Notes: generated from the sequence alone by a model not told the origin. A stretch of DNA of 64,000 nt from Kineosporia sp. R_H_3 (GCF_002198675.1 NZ_MWLL01000247.1:1-64000); one strand, 5' to 3'; shown: positions 52,555-61,362, counted from the first letter of the stretch. Translations and numbers: made by a program.

Positions 52555-52953
52555 ATGCCCGCGCTCCGCCTGGTCCTCAACATCCTGTGGCTCGTGCTCG
52601 TGGGGTGGGCGTCCGCGCTCTCCTTCGCGATCGCGGCGCTCGTCATGACGATCCTCGTCGTGACGATCCCGTTCGGCATCGCGTCGTGGCGGCTCGCCGT
52701 CTACTCGCTGTGGCCCTTCGGGCGCACCGTCGTCCCCAGCCCGACCGCCGGGACGGCGAGCACGCTCGGCAACGTCCTGTGGTTCGTCCTCGCCGGGGTC
52801 TGGATCTTCCTGTCGCACATGGGGGCGGCCATCGCCTTCTGCGTGACGATCATCGGGATCCCGTTCGGTGTCGCGGCGTTCAAGATCGGGCTCGCGGCGC
52901 TCGCGCCGCTCGGCAAGCAGATCGTCGACACCGACCGGCTCATCGCCCTCTGA
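52555..52953 (+). CDS. YccF family inner membrane protein
   Basis: 132 residues, four TM helices in two similar halves. The characteristic YccF repeats TIPFGIASWRLAVYSLWPFGR and IGIPFGVAAFKIGLAALAPLG are both present (shown in part). Function unknown. ATG 52555. It converges on the phosphoribosyltransferase gene and shares a hairpin with it. Confidence 0.88.
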   Translation: MPALRLVLNILWLVLVGWASALSFAIAALVMTILVVTIPFGIASWRLAVYSLWPFGRTVVPSPTAGTASTLGNVLWFVLAGVWIFLSHMGAAIAFCVTIIGIPFGVAAFKIGLAALAPLGKQIVDTDRLIAL

Positions 52954-52980
52954 CCCGGCCGGCCGGGCGGCGCCGGGTCA
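52951..52980. terminator. Hairpin formed by the stop codons of two convergent genes
   Basis: TGACCCGGC (52951-52959) pairs with GCCGGGTCA (52972-52980). Each arm contains the stop codon of one of the two convergent genes, so it probably ends both transcripts. Confidence 0.65.
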
Positions 52981-53490
52981 GGGCGCCTTCGCCGGGCTGT
53001 TGACGACGGGCGGCAGCGCCGACCAGGGGAACTCGATCCACCGGTCCGTGCGGCGCCAGCTGTAGTGCGGCCGGACGACGCTCGCGGGCTTGTCGTAGAT
53101 CACCGCGCTGCGCACCTCGGCCACGTGCCGGCCGACGAGGTCGAGGACGAGCTCGAGGGTGCGGCCGGTGTCGGCGACGTCGTCGACGAGGAGCGCCCGG
53201 GACCCCGCGAGCTGGGAGAGGTCGAAGATCGGCGGCAGGATCACCGGCTCGTCGAGACGCGCGTCGACGCCGGTGTAGAACTCGACGTTCAGCGTGCCGA
53301 CGACCTTCGCGCCGAGCGCGTAGGCGATGCCGCCCGCGATGGGCAGGCCCCCGCGTGCGATGCCGAGCACGAGGTCGGGGACGTAGCCGTCGTCCGCGAC
53401 CTGCTGGGCGAGGTCGCGCACGGCCGTGCCGAAGAGCTCCCAGGTGAGGATCTCGCGCGCGGGCGTCGTGTCGACGGCTGCCGTGGTCAT
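52978..53490 (-). CDS. Phosphoribosyltransferase (purine PRT-like)
   Basis: 170 residues. The PRPP-binding signature LLVDDVADTGRTL is intact, with GIARGGLPIAGGIAYALGAK as the flexible-loop/PRTase fold start and WIEFPW near the end. This matches small hypoxanthine/guanine-like PRTases of type I fold. ATG 53490 has GGGAGA upstream. Which purine or other base is used cannot be told from sequence. Confidence 0.85.
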   Translation of the reverse strand: MTTAAVDTTPAREILTWELFGTAVRDLAQQVADDGYVPDLVLGIARGGLPIAGGIAYALGAKVVGTLNVEFYTGVDARLDEPVILPPIFDLSQLAGSRALLVDDVADTGRTLELVLDLVGRHVAEVRSAVIYDKPASVVRPHYSWRRTDRWIEFPWSALPPVVNSPAKAP

Positions 53491-53629
53491 CGGGTCTCCC
53501 TGCGGTGGCCGGCCGCGGCCGGTGATCCGGGTCGTCCCGGCCAGCGTCCCACCCGGGCGGCCCCCGTAGGTGTCGGCGCTGTGACAAAAGCCGGGGTCCG
53601 GGCCCGGGAACACAGCTGCAGCGATGTGC

Positions 53630-53649
53630 GTTACCGATATATCGTCAAC
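53630..53649 (+). promoter_or_regulatory. Candidate PadR operator
   Basis: GTT-AC-CGATA-TATCG-TC-AAC is a 20-bp dyad with a perfect 10-bp core CGATATATCG (53635-53644). It sits 22 bp before the PadR start codon in otherwise GC-rich DNA, the usual location of an autoregulatory PadR site. Confidence 0.65.
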
Positions 53650-53671
53650 GCATCGACATGGAGGCATCATC

Positions 53672-54493
53672 ATGAAGCGACCGTTCATCCCCCAGTTCGC
53701 CGGCCCGTTCGGCGGACGCCCCTTCCCGGCACCCTTCGGCCGCCCGTCCGGCATGTTCTCCGGTCCGCACCGGATGGCCCACGAGCCCGGTGACGAGCAC
53801 GAGCACGGCCACGAGCACGGCCGCGGTCGCGGTCCCGGTCGTGGTCCGCGCGGCGGCCGTCGCCGCGGCGGTCCCGGCTTCGGTGCCGGCTTCGGCCCGG
53901 GCTTCGGTCCGGGTTTCGGCCCCGGCGGTCCGGGCTTCGGCCCGGGCGGCCCGGGTTTCCCGCCGGGTGGTCCCGGCGGGCCCGGTGGCCACGACGGCCC
54001 GCCCTGGCGGCACCGTCGGCGGCGGCGCGGCAACGTCCGGGCCGCGATCCTCGCCCTGCTCGCCGAGGAGCCCCGGCACGGCTACTCGATCATGAACGAG
54101 CTCGCCGAGCGCAGCGGCGGCCTCTGGCGGCCGAGCCCCGGCTCGGTCTACCCGGTGCTGTCCCAGCTCCAGGACGAGGGGCTCGTCGCCGTCTCGGACG
54201 CCGAGGGCCGGCGGGTCTTCTCCCTCACCGACGCGGGCCGCGCCCACGTCGAGGAGCACGCCGAGGACCTGCACGAGCCGTGGGTGGTCGCCGGCGAGGG
54301 TCCGCGCGAGCGGGTCCAGCGGCTCATGCAGGGCATGGCCGGCCTCGGCGCGGCCGTCGAGCAGGTCGCCCGGCTCTCGGACGACGCCCAGGCCGCCCGC
54401 GCGACCGAGGTGCTCGACGAGGCACGCCGGGCGATGTACCGGATCCTCGCGGGCGACGAGCCCGCGGGCCCGCCGGAGCCCGAGGAGCGCTGA
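53672..54493 (+). CDS. PadR family regulator with long Gly/His-rich N terminus
   Basis: 273 residues from ATG 53672 (GGAGG seven bases upstream). The first ~110 residues are low complexity: a His/Glu/Arg stretch (EHEHGHEHGRGRG) and a Gly/Pro/Phe array (GFGPGFGPGFGPGG). A PadR winged helix follows at about 115-205 (VRAAILALLAEEPRHGYSIM, RPSPGSVYPVLSQL) and then a dimerisation helix. The His-rich leader might bind metal and the Gly/Phe array might self-associate; both are speculation. No transporter gene is next to it. Confidence 0.87.
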   Translation: MKRPFIPQFAGPFGGRPFPAPFGRPSGMFSGPHRMAHEPGDEHEHGHEHGRGRGPGRGPRGGRRRGGPGFGAGFGPGFGPGFGPGGPGFGPGGPGFPPGGPGGPGGHDGPPWRHRRRRRGNVRAAILALLAEEPRHGYSIMNELAERSGGLWRPSPGSVYPVLSQLQDEGLVAVSDAEGRRVFSLTDAGRAHVEEHAEDLHEPWVVAGEGPRERVQRLMQGMAGLGAAVEQVARLSDDAQAARATEVLDEARRAMYRILAGDEPAGPPEPEER

Positions 54494-54694
54494 CCCGGCA
54501 GCGGTGGCGGCGCCGGTCCGTGCGTCGACGGCCCGTGCGGTGCCGGCCCCTGCGGCCGGGCTGCACGCGTCGACGCGCACCGGGCTGCGCGGCTCCGTAC
54601 CCTCACGGGGTCAGGCCGGGGACGACGACCACGCCGTCCCCGGCGTACCCGTGCCCGGACCCCGCGGTCCGGCACCGCAGGAGGAGGAACCCGC

Positions 54695-55681
54695 GTGCGG
54701 CTGCTCGTCATCGGAGGGACCCGGTTCGTCGGCCGGCACATCGTCGACGCGGCGCTCGCCGCCGGCCACGAGGTGACGCTCTTCCACCGCGGCGCCGCGG
54801 ACGACCCGTTCCCGCAGGCCGAGCACCGGCACGGCGACCGCGACGGCGACCTGGCGGTGCTCGCCGAGGGCGAGTGGGACGCGACGATCGACGTCTGCGC
54901 CTACGTCCCGCGCCAGGTCCGTGCCCTCGGCGACGCCCTGGGGCTGAGCGGCGGCCGCGGCGGCCGCTACGTGCTCGTGTCGTCCGTCTCGGTCTACGCG
55001 GACGCCGAGGGCCCGGGGGCCACCGAGGACGCACCGCTCGCCGTCCTCGAGGACGAGGACACCGAGGAGGTCACCGGCGAGACGTACGGCGGCCTCAAGG
55101 CGCTGTGCGAGTACGCCGCCGTCGAGGTCTTCGGGACCTCCGCCCTCGTCGTGCGCCCGACGTACGTCGTCGGGCCGTACGACCCGACCGGCCGCTACAC
55201 CTACTGGGTGCAGCGCCTCGCCCGCGGCGGCGAGGTCGTCGCCGTCGGTCCGCGCGAGCAGCCGATGCAGGTCGTCGACGGCCGCGACCTCGGGGCGTTC
55301 GTCGTCCGGCTCGTCGAGGACGGCGCGAGCGGGGCCGTCCACGTCGCCGGACCGCGCAGCCCGTACACCCTCGAGGACCTGCTCGAGGAGACCCGGGCGG
55401 CCGTCGCCCCAGAGGGCACGACGATCACCTGGGTGGACGGCGCCGCGGCGGCCGCCGCCGGGGTCACGCCCGCGGACCTGCCGCTGTGGCACGGCCCCGA
55501 CCTGGACTGGCTCGGTGCCGTCGACCCGGCCGCGGCGTTCGCGCGCGGCTTCGCCCCGCGGCCCGTCGGCGAGACCGCCGCGGACGTCCTCGCCGAGCGT
55601 GAGGTCACTCCGGTCCCCGACGGCACGGGGTTCTCCCCGGAGCGTGAGGCGGAGCTGCTCGAGGCCGCGGAAAGCCTTTAG
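54695..55681 (+). CDS. NAD-dependent epimerase/dehydratase family protein
   Basis: 328 residues from GTG 54695 (AGGAGGAGG eight bases upstream). It has the extended-SDR dinucleotide motif GGTRFVG, the catalytic YGGLK (YxxxK) and VVRPTYVVGPYDPTGRYTYW, typical of NAD-dependent epimerase/dehydratase and RNA-binding SDR_a1-like proteins. Substrate unknown. The stop TAG at 55679-55681 lies inside a possible RNA structure that continues downstream. Confidence 0.85.
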   Translation: MRLLVIGGTRFVGRHIVDAALAAGHEVTLFHRGAADDPFPQAEHRHGDRDGDLAVLAEGEWDATIDVCAYVPRQVRALGDALGLSGGRGGRYVLVSSVSVYADAEGPGATEDAPLAVLEDEDTEEVTGETYGGLKALCEYAAVEVFGTSALVVRPTYVVGPYDPTGRYTYWVQRLARGGEVVAVGPREQPMQVVDGRDLGAFVVRLVEDGASGAVHVAGPRSPYTLEDLLEETRAAVAPEGTTITWVDGAAAAAAGVTPADLPLWHGPDLDWLGAVDPAAAFARGFAPRPVGETAADVLAEREVTPVPDGTGFSPEREAELLEAAESL

Positions 55682-55779
55682 TCCCAAGGCGTCCCGGGCC
55701 GACCGGGCCAGAATCTCCAGTGCGGCTCGAAGCCGGCTCACCCAGGAAGGTGACCTAAAGCCACGAACCACCCCGACAG
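55675..55779 (+). other. Possible structured RNA region after the epimerase gene
   Basis: CCTTTAG (55675-55681) can pair with CTAAAG about 75 bases later. Between them are CGGCT-CGA-AGCCG and TCACC-CAGGAA-GGTGA hairpins and two CCGGGCC repeats. A closed multi-helix fold is possible. It matches no riboswitch class I can recall, so it may be only a complex terminator. Confidence 0.35.
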
Positions 55780-55833
55780 CCCGGCGGCGTCTGGGGCGGA
55801 CAGGCGAAGGCCCTGGTGAGTCAACCGGCTTCG

Positions 55834-55855
55834 GGCCGCACAGTCTTGTGCGGCC
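55834..55855. terminator. Hairpin between epimerase and kinase genes
   Basis: GGCCGCACA-GTCT-TGTGCGGCC is a perfect 9-bp-arm hairpin 31 bp beyond the kinase 3' end. A second GC stem built on CCGGGCCC/GGGCCCGG follows immediately. Confidence 0.6.
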
Positions 55856-55886
55856 GGGCCCGGTCGGGGCGGTCGGGCCCGGCCGC

Positions 55887-56906
55887 TCAGGCGGGCGGGC
55901 GCACCGCCGGCATCCTGCGACCGGCCGCGGCCCGCGCCGCGCGCGCGGCCCGCCGGCCGGCCTCGTCGAGGTGCTCGACGAGCAGGTCCAGCGCCCCGGT
56001 GACCGCGGGCCGGGACGCCGTCCTGACGACCGCCTTGGGCGCGACCTGGGCCAGCCTTTCGTGGACACCGTCGACGAGGGGGCCGGCGTCCGTCTCGAGC
56101 ACCCCGCCGCCGAGGACGACGACGCTGCCCGTCGTGAGCCGGCCGCTGCGGTCCAGCGCCATGTGCGCCGTGAGGGCCAGCTCGGCCGCCTGCCGGTCGA
56201 GGAGCTGCAGCGCCACCGAGTCGCCCGCGGAGGCCGCACGCATGACGACGGGCGCGATGTCGGCGATCCGCCAGCGGGAGAGCTCGCCGCGGCGCAGCGC
56301 GCGGGCCACCGAGGCGCACGAGGGGTGGCCGAGCGCGAGCGGGGCGAGGCGCTCGAGCATCGTCGGGACCCCGCGGCCGTCACCGGCGCGGGCCGCCCAC
56401 CACAGCGCCTCCTCGCCGAGGCCGACGCTGCCGCCCCACTCGCCGCCCACCCGGCCCAGCGACGGGAAGCGCTGCCTGAGCCCGTCGTGGGACGACGCGC
56501 ACCCGGTGACGGCGCCGCAGCGGACCGCGACGCCCTCGCCGCCCGGGGCACCGGCGTACAGGAGTGCGAGCGCCGGGTCGTCGACGACGATCTCGCGGGC
56601 CTCGACGACCTCGGCGAGCGCCTCGGAGAGCTGGTCGGCCTCCTCGTCGAGCTCGAACCCGCTGACGAAGACCCCGAGGCCGGCCAGCCGCAGCCGGCCC
56701 CCGTCGGCGAGCCCGGCCGCTCCTGCGGTGCGGGCGAGCAGGGCGGCGACGTGCCGGGCGGCCTCCCGGTGGCCACCGGGCTCGGCCCCGTCGCCAGGGC
56801 CGGAGAGCGTCGAGAGGATCTCGCCGGTGCGGCTCGCGAGGACCGCCGTGAGCCCCTCCGGGCCGCCCTCGACGGCGGCGACGACCGCGTCCCCGGCGGC
56901 GCTCAC
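55887..56906 (-). CDS. BadF/BcrA-type sugar kinase (N-acetylglucosamine kinase-like)
   Basis: 339 residues. The ATPase fold shows VVAAVEGGPEGLTAV, the second phosphate motif AVRCGAVTGCASSHDG (slightly degenerate), GGEWGGSVGLGEEALWW and the GGVLETD stretch near the end, typical of BadF/BadG ATPase proteins including bacterial GlcNAc kinases. The GTG start overlaps the ROK stop (GTGA), so it is made with the repressor. Substrate is probably an amino sugar or related hexose, by family. Confidence 0.78.
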   Translation of the reverse strand: MSAAGDAVVAAVEGGPEGLTAVLASRTGEILSTLSGPGDGAEPGGHREAARHVAALLARTAGAAGLADGGRLRLAGLGVFVSGFELDEEADQLSEALAEVVEAREIVVDDPALALLYAGAPGGEGVAVRCGAVTGCASSHDGLRQRFPSLGRVGGEWGGSVGLGEEALWWAARAGDGRGVPTMLERLAPLALGHPSCASVARALRRGELSRWRIADIAPVVMRAASAGDSVALQLLDRQAAELALTAHMALDRSGRLTTGSVVVLGGGVLETDAGPLVDGVHERLAQVAPKAVVRTASRPAVTGALDLLVEHLDEAGRRAARAARAAAGRRMPAVRPPA

Positions 56907-58105
56907 GTGGCGACCTGCTCGGTGGCCCGGCCGACCCGCTCGAGGAGCAGGTCGCGGGCGAGCCGGGTCGCGACGGTCCGGCCGCCGGCGAGGACGGCGT
57001 CCGGTCCGGAGCGCGGGCCGCGGACGTGGCCGAACCACCGGCCCCGCGCGCGCAGGTCGGCCTCCACGAGGTCCGCCAGCATCGCCCCGCCGCTCGCACC
57101 GCCGGGGCCGCCGAGGACGACGAGCGCGGGGTCCAGCACGCCGATGACGGGCTCGAGGGCGTCGGTGACGAGGGCGGTCACATCGGCGAGGAAGGCCCGC
57201 GCACCGCGGCCCCGCTCCTCGCTGCGGGCCAGGACGACGGCCTCGGTGAGCCCGTCCGGCCCCGCCGTCAGGGCGTAGCCGGCCGCGAGGCTCTCCAGCC
57301 CGGCGCCGCCGAGGACCGCCTGCAGGTCGCGGCGGCCGTCGCCCTGCGGCGGCCGGGCCCGCACGTAGCCGATCTCGCCGGCCCGCCCCGTGGCGCCGCG
57401 ATGGACGACCCCGCCGACCTCGACGGCCAGCCCGACGCCGTCCCCGAACCACAGGAGCACCGTGCCGTCGCGGACGGCCTCCGGGTCCGCCGCCTGCTCG
57501 CCGACGAGCGCGAGGTTGGCGTCGTTCTCGACGACGACGGTGACGCCGAGCCGGCGGGACAGCGTGCGGGACAGCGCCGGCCCGGCCCAGCCGGGCAGGT
57601 GCTCGGCGTTCGCGAGCCGGTCGGTGCGCCCGTCGTAGGCGCTGCCGATGCCGACGACGACGTGCGCGAGGTCCGTCGCGGCGATCCCCGCGGACGGGCA
57701 GACCGCGGCGAGCAGGTCGCGCAGGGTGCGGGCGGCCGGCGTCCGCGCGCAGGTCGGCAGCGTCGCGGCGGCGACCGTGCGGCCGGTCACGTCTAGCACC
57801 TCGACGCGGGAGGTGTCCCGGGCGACGTCGACGGCGGCCGACAGGACGGTCCGCGGCGGCACGCCGTAGAGCGCCGCGTGCGGCCCGCGGCCCGCGGGCG
57901 TCGAGTCGCCGGTCGGTGCGACGAGACCCACGGCCTCGAGCCGGCAGAGCATGAGGGACGCCGTCGGCCGGGAGAGCCCCGTGAGGTCGCTGATCTGCTG
58001 GCGCGTCAGGGGGCCGCTGTCGAGGAGGACCTCGAGCGCGAGCCGGTCGTTGAGCGTCCGCAGCAGGCGTGGGCGGCCGGCCGGCTGGCCACGGTCCTCG
58101 CGCAT
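56903..58105 (-). CDS. ROK family transcriptional repressor
   Basis: 400 residues from ATG 58105 (GGAG five bases upstream). The N-terminal winged HTH (LLRTLNDRLALEVLLDSGPLTRQQ, GLSRPTASLMLCRLE) is joined to a ROK kinase-like fold with VVVENDANLALVGE and VVHRGATGRAGEIGYVR. The latter lacks the full CxCGxxGC zinc motif of true glucokinases, as often in regulators. Being overlapped by a sugar kinase gene suggests it senses that kinase's sugar. Palindromes upstream are likely its operators. Confidence 0.88.
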   Translation of the reverse strand: MREDRGQPAGRPRLLRTLNDRLALEVLLDSGPLTRQQISDLTGLSRPTASLMLCRLEAVGLVAPTGDSTPAGRGPHAALYGVPPRTVLSAAVDVARDTSRVEVLDVTGRTVAAATLPTCARTPAARTLRDLLAAVCPSAGIAATDLAHVVVGIGSAYDGRTDRLANAEHLPGWAGPALSRTLSRRLGVTVVVENDANLALVGEQAADPEAVRDGTVLLWFGDGVGLAVEVGGVVHRGATGRAGEIGYVRARPPQGDGRRDLQAVLGGAGLESLAAGYALTAGPDGLTEAVVLARSEERGRGARAFLADVTALVTDALEPVIGVLDPALVVLGGPGGASGGAMLADLVEADLRARGRWFGHVRGPRSGPDAVLAGGRTVATRLARDLLLERVGRATEQVAT

Positions 58106-58202
58106 CCTGCTCCGATCACGGGTGTCTGCGACGGCCGCCGGAGCGGGTCGCCGGTGGGACGGCGCGTCCCGGCCCCCGGGTGGACCAGACCCGGCCGGGA
58201 CT

Positions 58203-58217
58203 CGAAACAAGGTTTCG
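58203..58217 (-). promoter_or_regulatory. Candidate ROK operator 1
   Basis: CGAAAC-AAG-GTTTCG, 6-bp perfect arms, about 98 bp upstream of the ROK start. AT-richer than its surroundings. Confidence 0.5.
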
Positions 58218-58267
58218 TGATCGTGAGCATCGTGCCGGTCACCCGCCGTGTCAACGCGATCGGGCAG

Positions 58268-58289
58268 ACATCGTCCGATGGGACGATGT
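58268..58289 (-). promoter_or_regulatory. Candidate ROK operator 2 or attenuator hairpin
   Basis: ACATCGTCC-GATG-GGACGATGT, 9-bp perfect arms, in the 259-bp gap between the response regulator gene end and the ROK start. It may instead be the terminator of the two-component operon. Confidence 0.5.
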
Positions 58290-58364
58290 TCGCAAAAATG
58301 TCAACGTCGCGTCACCGGGGCGTCGAACAAGGGGTCCGCAGGCCCGGTCGCGGGCCGGCGGAGG

Positions 58365-58985
58365 TCAGCCCTCGGCGAGGTTGCGCTGGACCCAGAGCGC
58401 GGCCGACGTCCGGTCGGCGACGCCGATCCGGCCGAACGCGTTCGTGAGGTGCGCCTTGACGGTGCGCTCGGAGATGCCGAGGACGCGCGCGATCTGCTTG
58501 TTCGCCAGGCCCTGCCCGACGAGCCGGAGCACCTCGGTCTCGCGGCCGGTGAGCTCGGTCGTCTGGGTCCGGGGCCGGTGCGTGAGCACGGTCCGGGCCA
58601 CCCGCGGGTCGAGCGGGGCGCCGCCGGTGACGACGGAACGGATCCCCGCGACGAGGTCGTCCGGGTCGGTGTCCTTGAGCAGGTAGCCGACGGCCCCGGC
58701 GTCGAGGGCGTCGTGCACCCGCTCGGCGTCCGCGAACGACGTGAGGACGACGACCTGGACGTCCGGGTGCGCGGCGACGATCGAGCGGGTCGCCGAGACG
58801 CCGTCCGTCTTCGGCATCGACAGGTCCATGAGGACGACGTCCGGCAGGGTCGCGGCGACCACCTCGAGCGCCTCCGAGCCGTCCTGCGCGGTGCCGACGA
58901 CCGTGAGGTCCTCGTGCGCCTCGAGGAGGGACACCAGGCCCGCCCGGACGATCTTGTGGTCGTCGACGAGAACGATCCTGATCAC
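58365..58985 (-). CDS. NarL/LuxR-type response regulator
   Basis: 206 residues. Receiver domain 1-120 with acidic pocket VDDH, phospho-acceptor Asp in VLMDLSMPKTDG and Lys in YLLKDTDPDD, then a LuxR HTH (TGRETEVLRLVGQGLANKQIA, SERTVKAHLTNAFGRIG). Partner of the kinase below: the kinase TAG and this GTG share one base (TAGTG). Target genes are unknown. Confidence 0.93.
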   Translation of the reverse strand: MIRIVLVDDHKIVRAGLVSLLEAHEDLTVVGTAQDGSEALEVVAATLPDVVLMDLSMPKTDGVSATRSIVAAHPDVQVVVLTSFADAERVHDALDAGAVGYLLKDTDPDDLVAGIRSVVTGGAPLDPRVARTVLTHRPRTQTTELTGRETEVLRLVGQGLANKQIARVLGISERTVKAHLTNAFGRIGVADRTSAALWVQRNLAEG

Positions 58986-60490
58986 TACCAGCCCACCTCC
59001 ACGCGGACACTCGTCCCGGCGCCCGCGGCGCTCGAGACCTCGAGCCGGGCCCCCGCGCTGCGCGCCATGTCGGCGAGCAGCGCGAACCCCAGGTGCGACC
59101 CGTCCTCCCGCTCCACCGGCTCGGCGAGCCGGTCGGCCGGAGGCAGCACGAACCCGTGGCCATCATCGACCACTTCGAGGGCCGCGGTGCGCGCGACGCG
59201 GTCGACGTCGACCCGCAGGTGCACCGTGGTCGCCGACGCGTGCTTGGACGCGTTGCGCACGGCCTCCTGCGCGACCCGGAAGAGCAGCGACTCCACGGTC
59301 GGCGGCAGGTCGATGCCGTCCGGGACGTCGAGCAGCACCGTCGTGCCCCGGGTGCGCAGCGGTGCGACGAGGTCGGTGAGCGCGCCGTCCAGACCGGCCT
59401 GCCGCAGCGCCGGCGGGTAGATCGAGACCAGGGTCGAGCGCAGGCTGCGCAGGCCCTCCCGGACCGTCGCGGCCGCGCCCGAGATCTCGCCGGCGAGGGT
59501 CTCGGAGCCGCTGCGGCGGGCCGTCGCCGCGGCGGCCGCGACGACGAGCGAGGCGCCGGTCAGGTCCTGGACGACGCCGTCGTGGAGGTTCGCCGCGATC
59601 CGGCGCCGCTCCTCGTCCGCCGCCGCGAGGGCCCGCTCGAGGAGCAGCTCGCGCTCCCGGCGGACGACCTCGAGCTGGGTCGTCGTCCAGCGGATGAGCG
59701 GCCACTGGGCGAGCGAGAGGAGCAGCGCCGTCCCGAGGGTCACCGGGGTGAACGTCTTGAAGATGTCGGCGGCCCGGTCGCTGACGCTGCTGAACTTCGA
59801 GTACGTCTCGAAGAGCAGGGTGTCGCCGTCCCGGGTCCAGATCGGCCGGTAGACCTCCAGGAGCGTGCCGAGGTTGCGCTCGTACTCGTTCTCGGGCTTG
59901 CCCAGCTCGGAGATCTCGGCGTCCGACTGGGACCGCTCGATGGCCTCCTTCTCCTCGTCCCCGAGCACGAAGGTGCGCTCGACGATCCGGGGCTCGTCGG
60001 AGTAGACGATCATCCCGTCCGGGCTCCAGATCTTCACCCGGACGAGGTCCGTCGACAGCACCCGGGTCTCGATGATCTTCCCGAGCTCGGCGCGGGCCGC
60101 GGCCCGCACGGCCGGGTCGTCCGAGACCAGCCCTGGCGGGACGTCGTCCGCCTGGAGCACGCTCTCGGCGAGGATGTTCGTCGCGCGCACCGCGTCGTTG
60201 ATCGCCTCGCGGCGCGCGGCGGCCAGGGACAGCGCGATCCCGAGCCCGGCGAGGACCACGAACGTCGCGAGGTTGAGGGCGACGAAGCGCAGGAGGATCC
60301 GGCGCCGGGAGAGGCCGCGGACCGGGGTGGTCCGGGTGCCGTCGGCGAGCACCGCCCGGTCGACCCGGCCCAGTGCCAGCCCCATGGCCGGCGTGCCCGT
60401 GAGGGTCGCCTCCCAGCTCACCTCGGGGCGGCCCGACACGACGGGCCACGGCGCGAGGCCGGTGTCGCCGTCTGGGGTGTTCGCGGACAT
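58985..60490 (-). CDS. HisKA_3-type sensor histidine kinase
   Basis: 501 residues from ATG 60490 (GGAGG eight bases upstream). A disordered cytosolic leader, TM1 near 66-92, an extracytoplasmic sensor of about 155 residues, TM2 near 250-270, then the DHp helix with phospho-acceptor His in RRRIAANLHDGVVQDLTG and a C-terminal HATPase with NASKHASA and DDGHGF. This is the NarX/DegS-type class. The sensed signal is unknown. Divergent from the NERD gene. Confidence 0.92.
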   Translation of the reverse strand: MSANTPDGDTGLAPWPVVSGRPEVSWEATLTGTPAMGLALGRVDRAVLADGTRTTPVRGLSRRRILLRFVALNLATFVVLAGLGIALSLAAARREAINDAVRATNILAESVLQADDVPPGLVSDDPAVRAAARAELGKIIETRVLSTDLVRVKIWSPDGMIVYSDEPRIVERTFVLGDEEKEAIERSQSDAEISELGKPENEYERNLGTLLEVYRPIWTRDGDTLLFETYSKFSSVSDRAADIFKTFTPVTLGTALLLSLAQWPLIRWTTTQLEVVRRERELLLERALAAADEERRRIAANLHDGVVQDLTGASLVVAAAAATARRSGSETLAGEISGAAATVREGLRSLRSTLVSIYPPALRQAGLDGALTDLVAPLRTRGTTVLLDVPDGIDLPPTVESLLFRVAQEAVRNASKHASATTVHLRVDVDRVARTAALEVVDDGHGFVLPPADRLAEPVEREDGSHLGFALLADMARSAGARLEVSSAAGAGTSVRVEVGW

Positions 60491-60660
60491 GCAGTCGCCC
60501 TCCGGGGTGTGGAGACTCCAGGGTGCCGTGCGGCGGCGACCGGTGGCGAGGTGTCCGAACGTTCTAGTACCGGCACGCAGGGTTCGTGTCACGCACGGTG
60601 GCGGTTCGCCACGCCCCGGTGGCGCAGTCCGGTCGGGGAGCGGCCTGGGACACTGGCGTC

Positions 60661-61362
60661 GTGCCGTTCCTGAGCCCGGACGACGACCGGCTGCGCCGCG
60701 CGCGCGAGACCGCCGACCGGCTGCGCGGCGAGGCGGACCTCGAGCGGCGGCTGGCCCGCGGCGAGCGCTCCGGGGGGCCACCGTCCGGGGCGGAGGCCCC
60801 GGTCCCGGCCGGGACGGCCGTGCGCGGCCGGGTCGTCGGCGGCGACCTCGCCGGCCCGCTCGCGGCGCTCGAGGCGGCCGGCTGGCGGCTGCTCCACGAC
60901 GTCCGCCGGCGTGCCTCGCCGCTGGCCCGGCTCGACCACGTCGCGGTCGGCCCGCAGGGTCTCGTCGTCGTCCAGCAGGTCGTCTTCGAGGGCGTCGTCA
61001 CGGTCGAGGACGGCGCGCTGCGCCTCAACTCCTCGTCCTACGCGTTCGAGACCCGGGAGGTCGCGACCGCCGCCGCCGGGTTGCTCGTCGGGCCGGCCGG
61101 CTTCCGGGGCCGGCGCGACGACCCGGACGGCGTCGCCGGCGTGCCGCTGCGGACGGTGCTGTGCGTCGTCCCGGCGGAGCCCCCGCCCGCGGTCGTCCGG
61201 CCGGGCGTGCACGTCGTCGGCCGGGCCGGGCTCGGGCCGCTCGTCGCCGACGCGCCCGCCGTCCTCGACCCGGACGCCGTCGCCCGCGTGCACGCGGCGC
61301 TGGCCCGGGCGCTGCGGGCCGGTGACGGACTGCGCCGTCCGCGGCACCCGCTGCCCGGCTGA
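60661..61362 (+). CDS. NERD-domain-like protein
   Basis: 233 residues from GTG 60661. The middle (about 55-170) has GWRLLHDVRRRASPLARLDHVAVGP, GLVVVQQVVFEG and LRTVLCVVPAEPP, matching the NERD/nuclease-related restriction-like fold. Full nuclease catalytic residues are not all clear. It stands with WXG-like and PAC2 genes on the same strand but with separate upstream gaps. Function uncertain; DNA processing is only a family-based guess. Confidence 0.7.
   Translation: MPFLSPDDDRLRRARETADRLRGEADLERRLARGERSGGPPSGAEAPVPAGTAVRGRVVGGDLAGPLAALEAAGWRLLHDVRRRASPLARLDHVAVGPQGLVVVQQVVFEGVVTVEDGALRLNSSSYAFETREVATAAAGLLVGPAGFRGRRDDPDGVAGVPLRTVLCVVPAEPPPAVVRPGVHVVGRAGLGPLVADAPAVLDPDAVARVHAALARALRAGDGLRRPRHPLPG

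Noticed and set aside
53790-54000. CRISPR-like or satellite array in the Gly/Pro-rich region of the PadR gene
   Set aside because: The repetition is short codon-level repetition of GFGP units within one reading frame, with no spacers.
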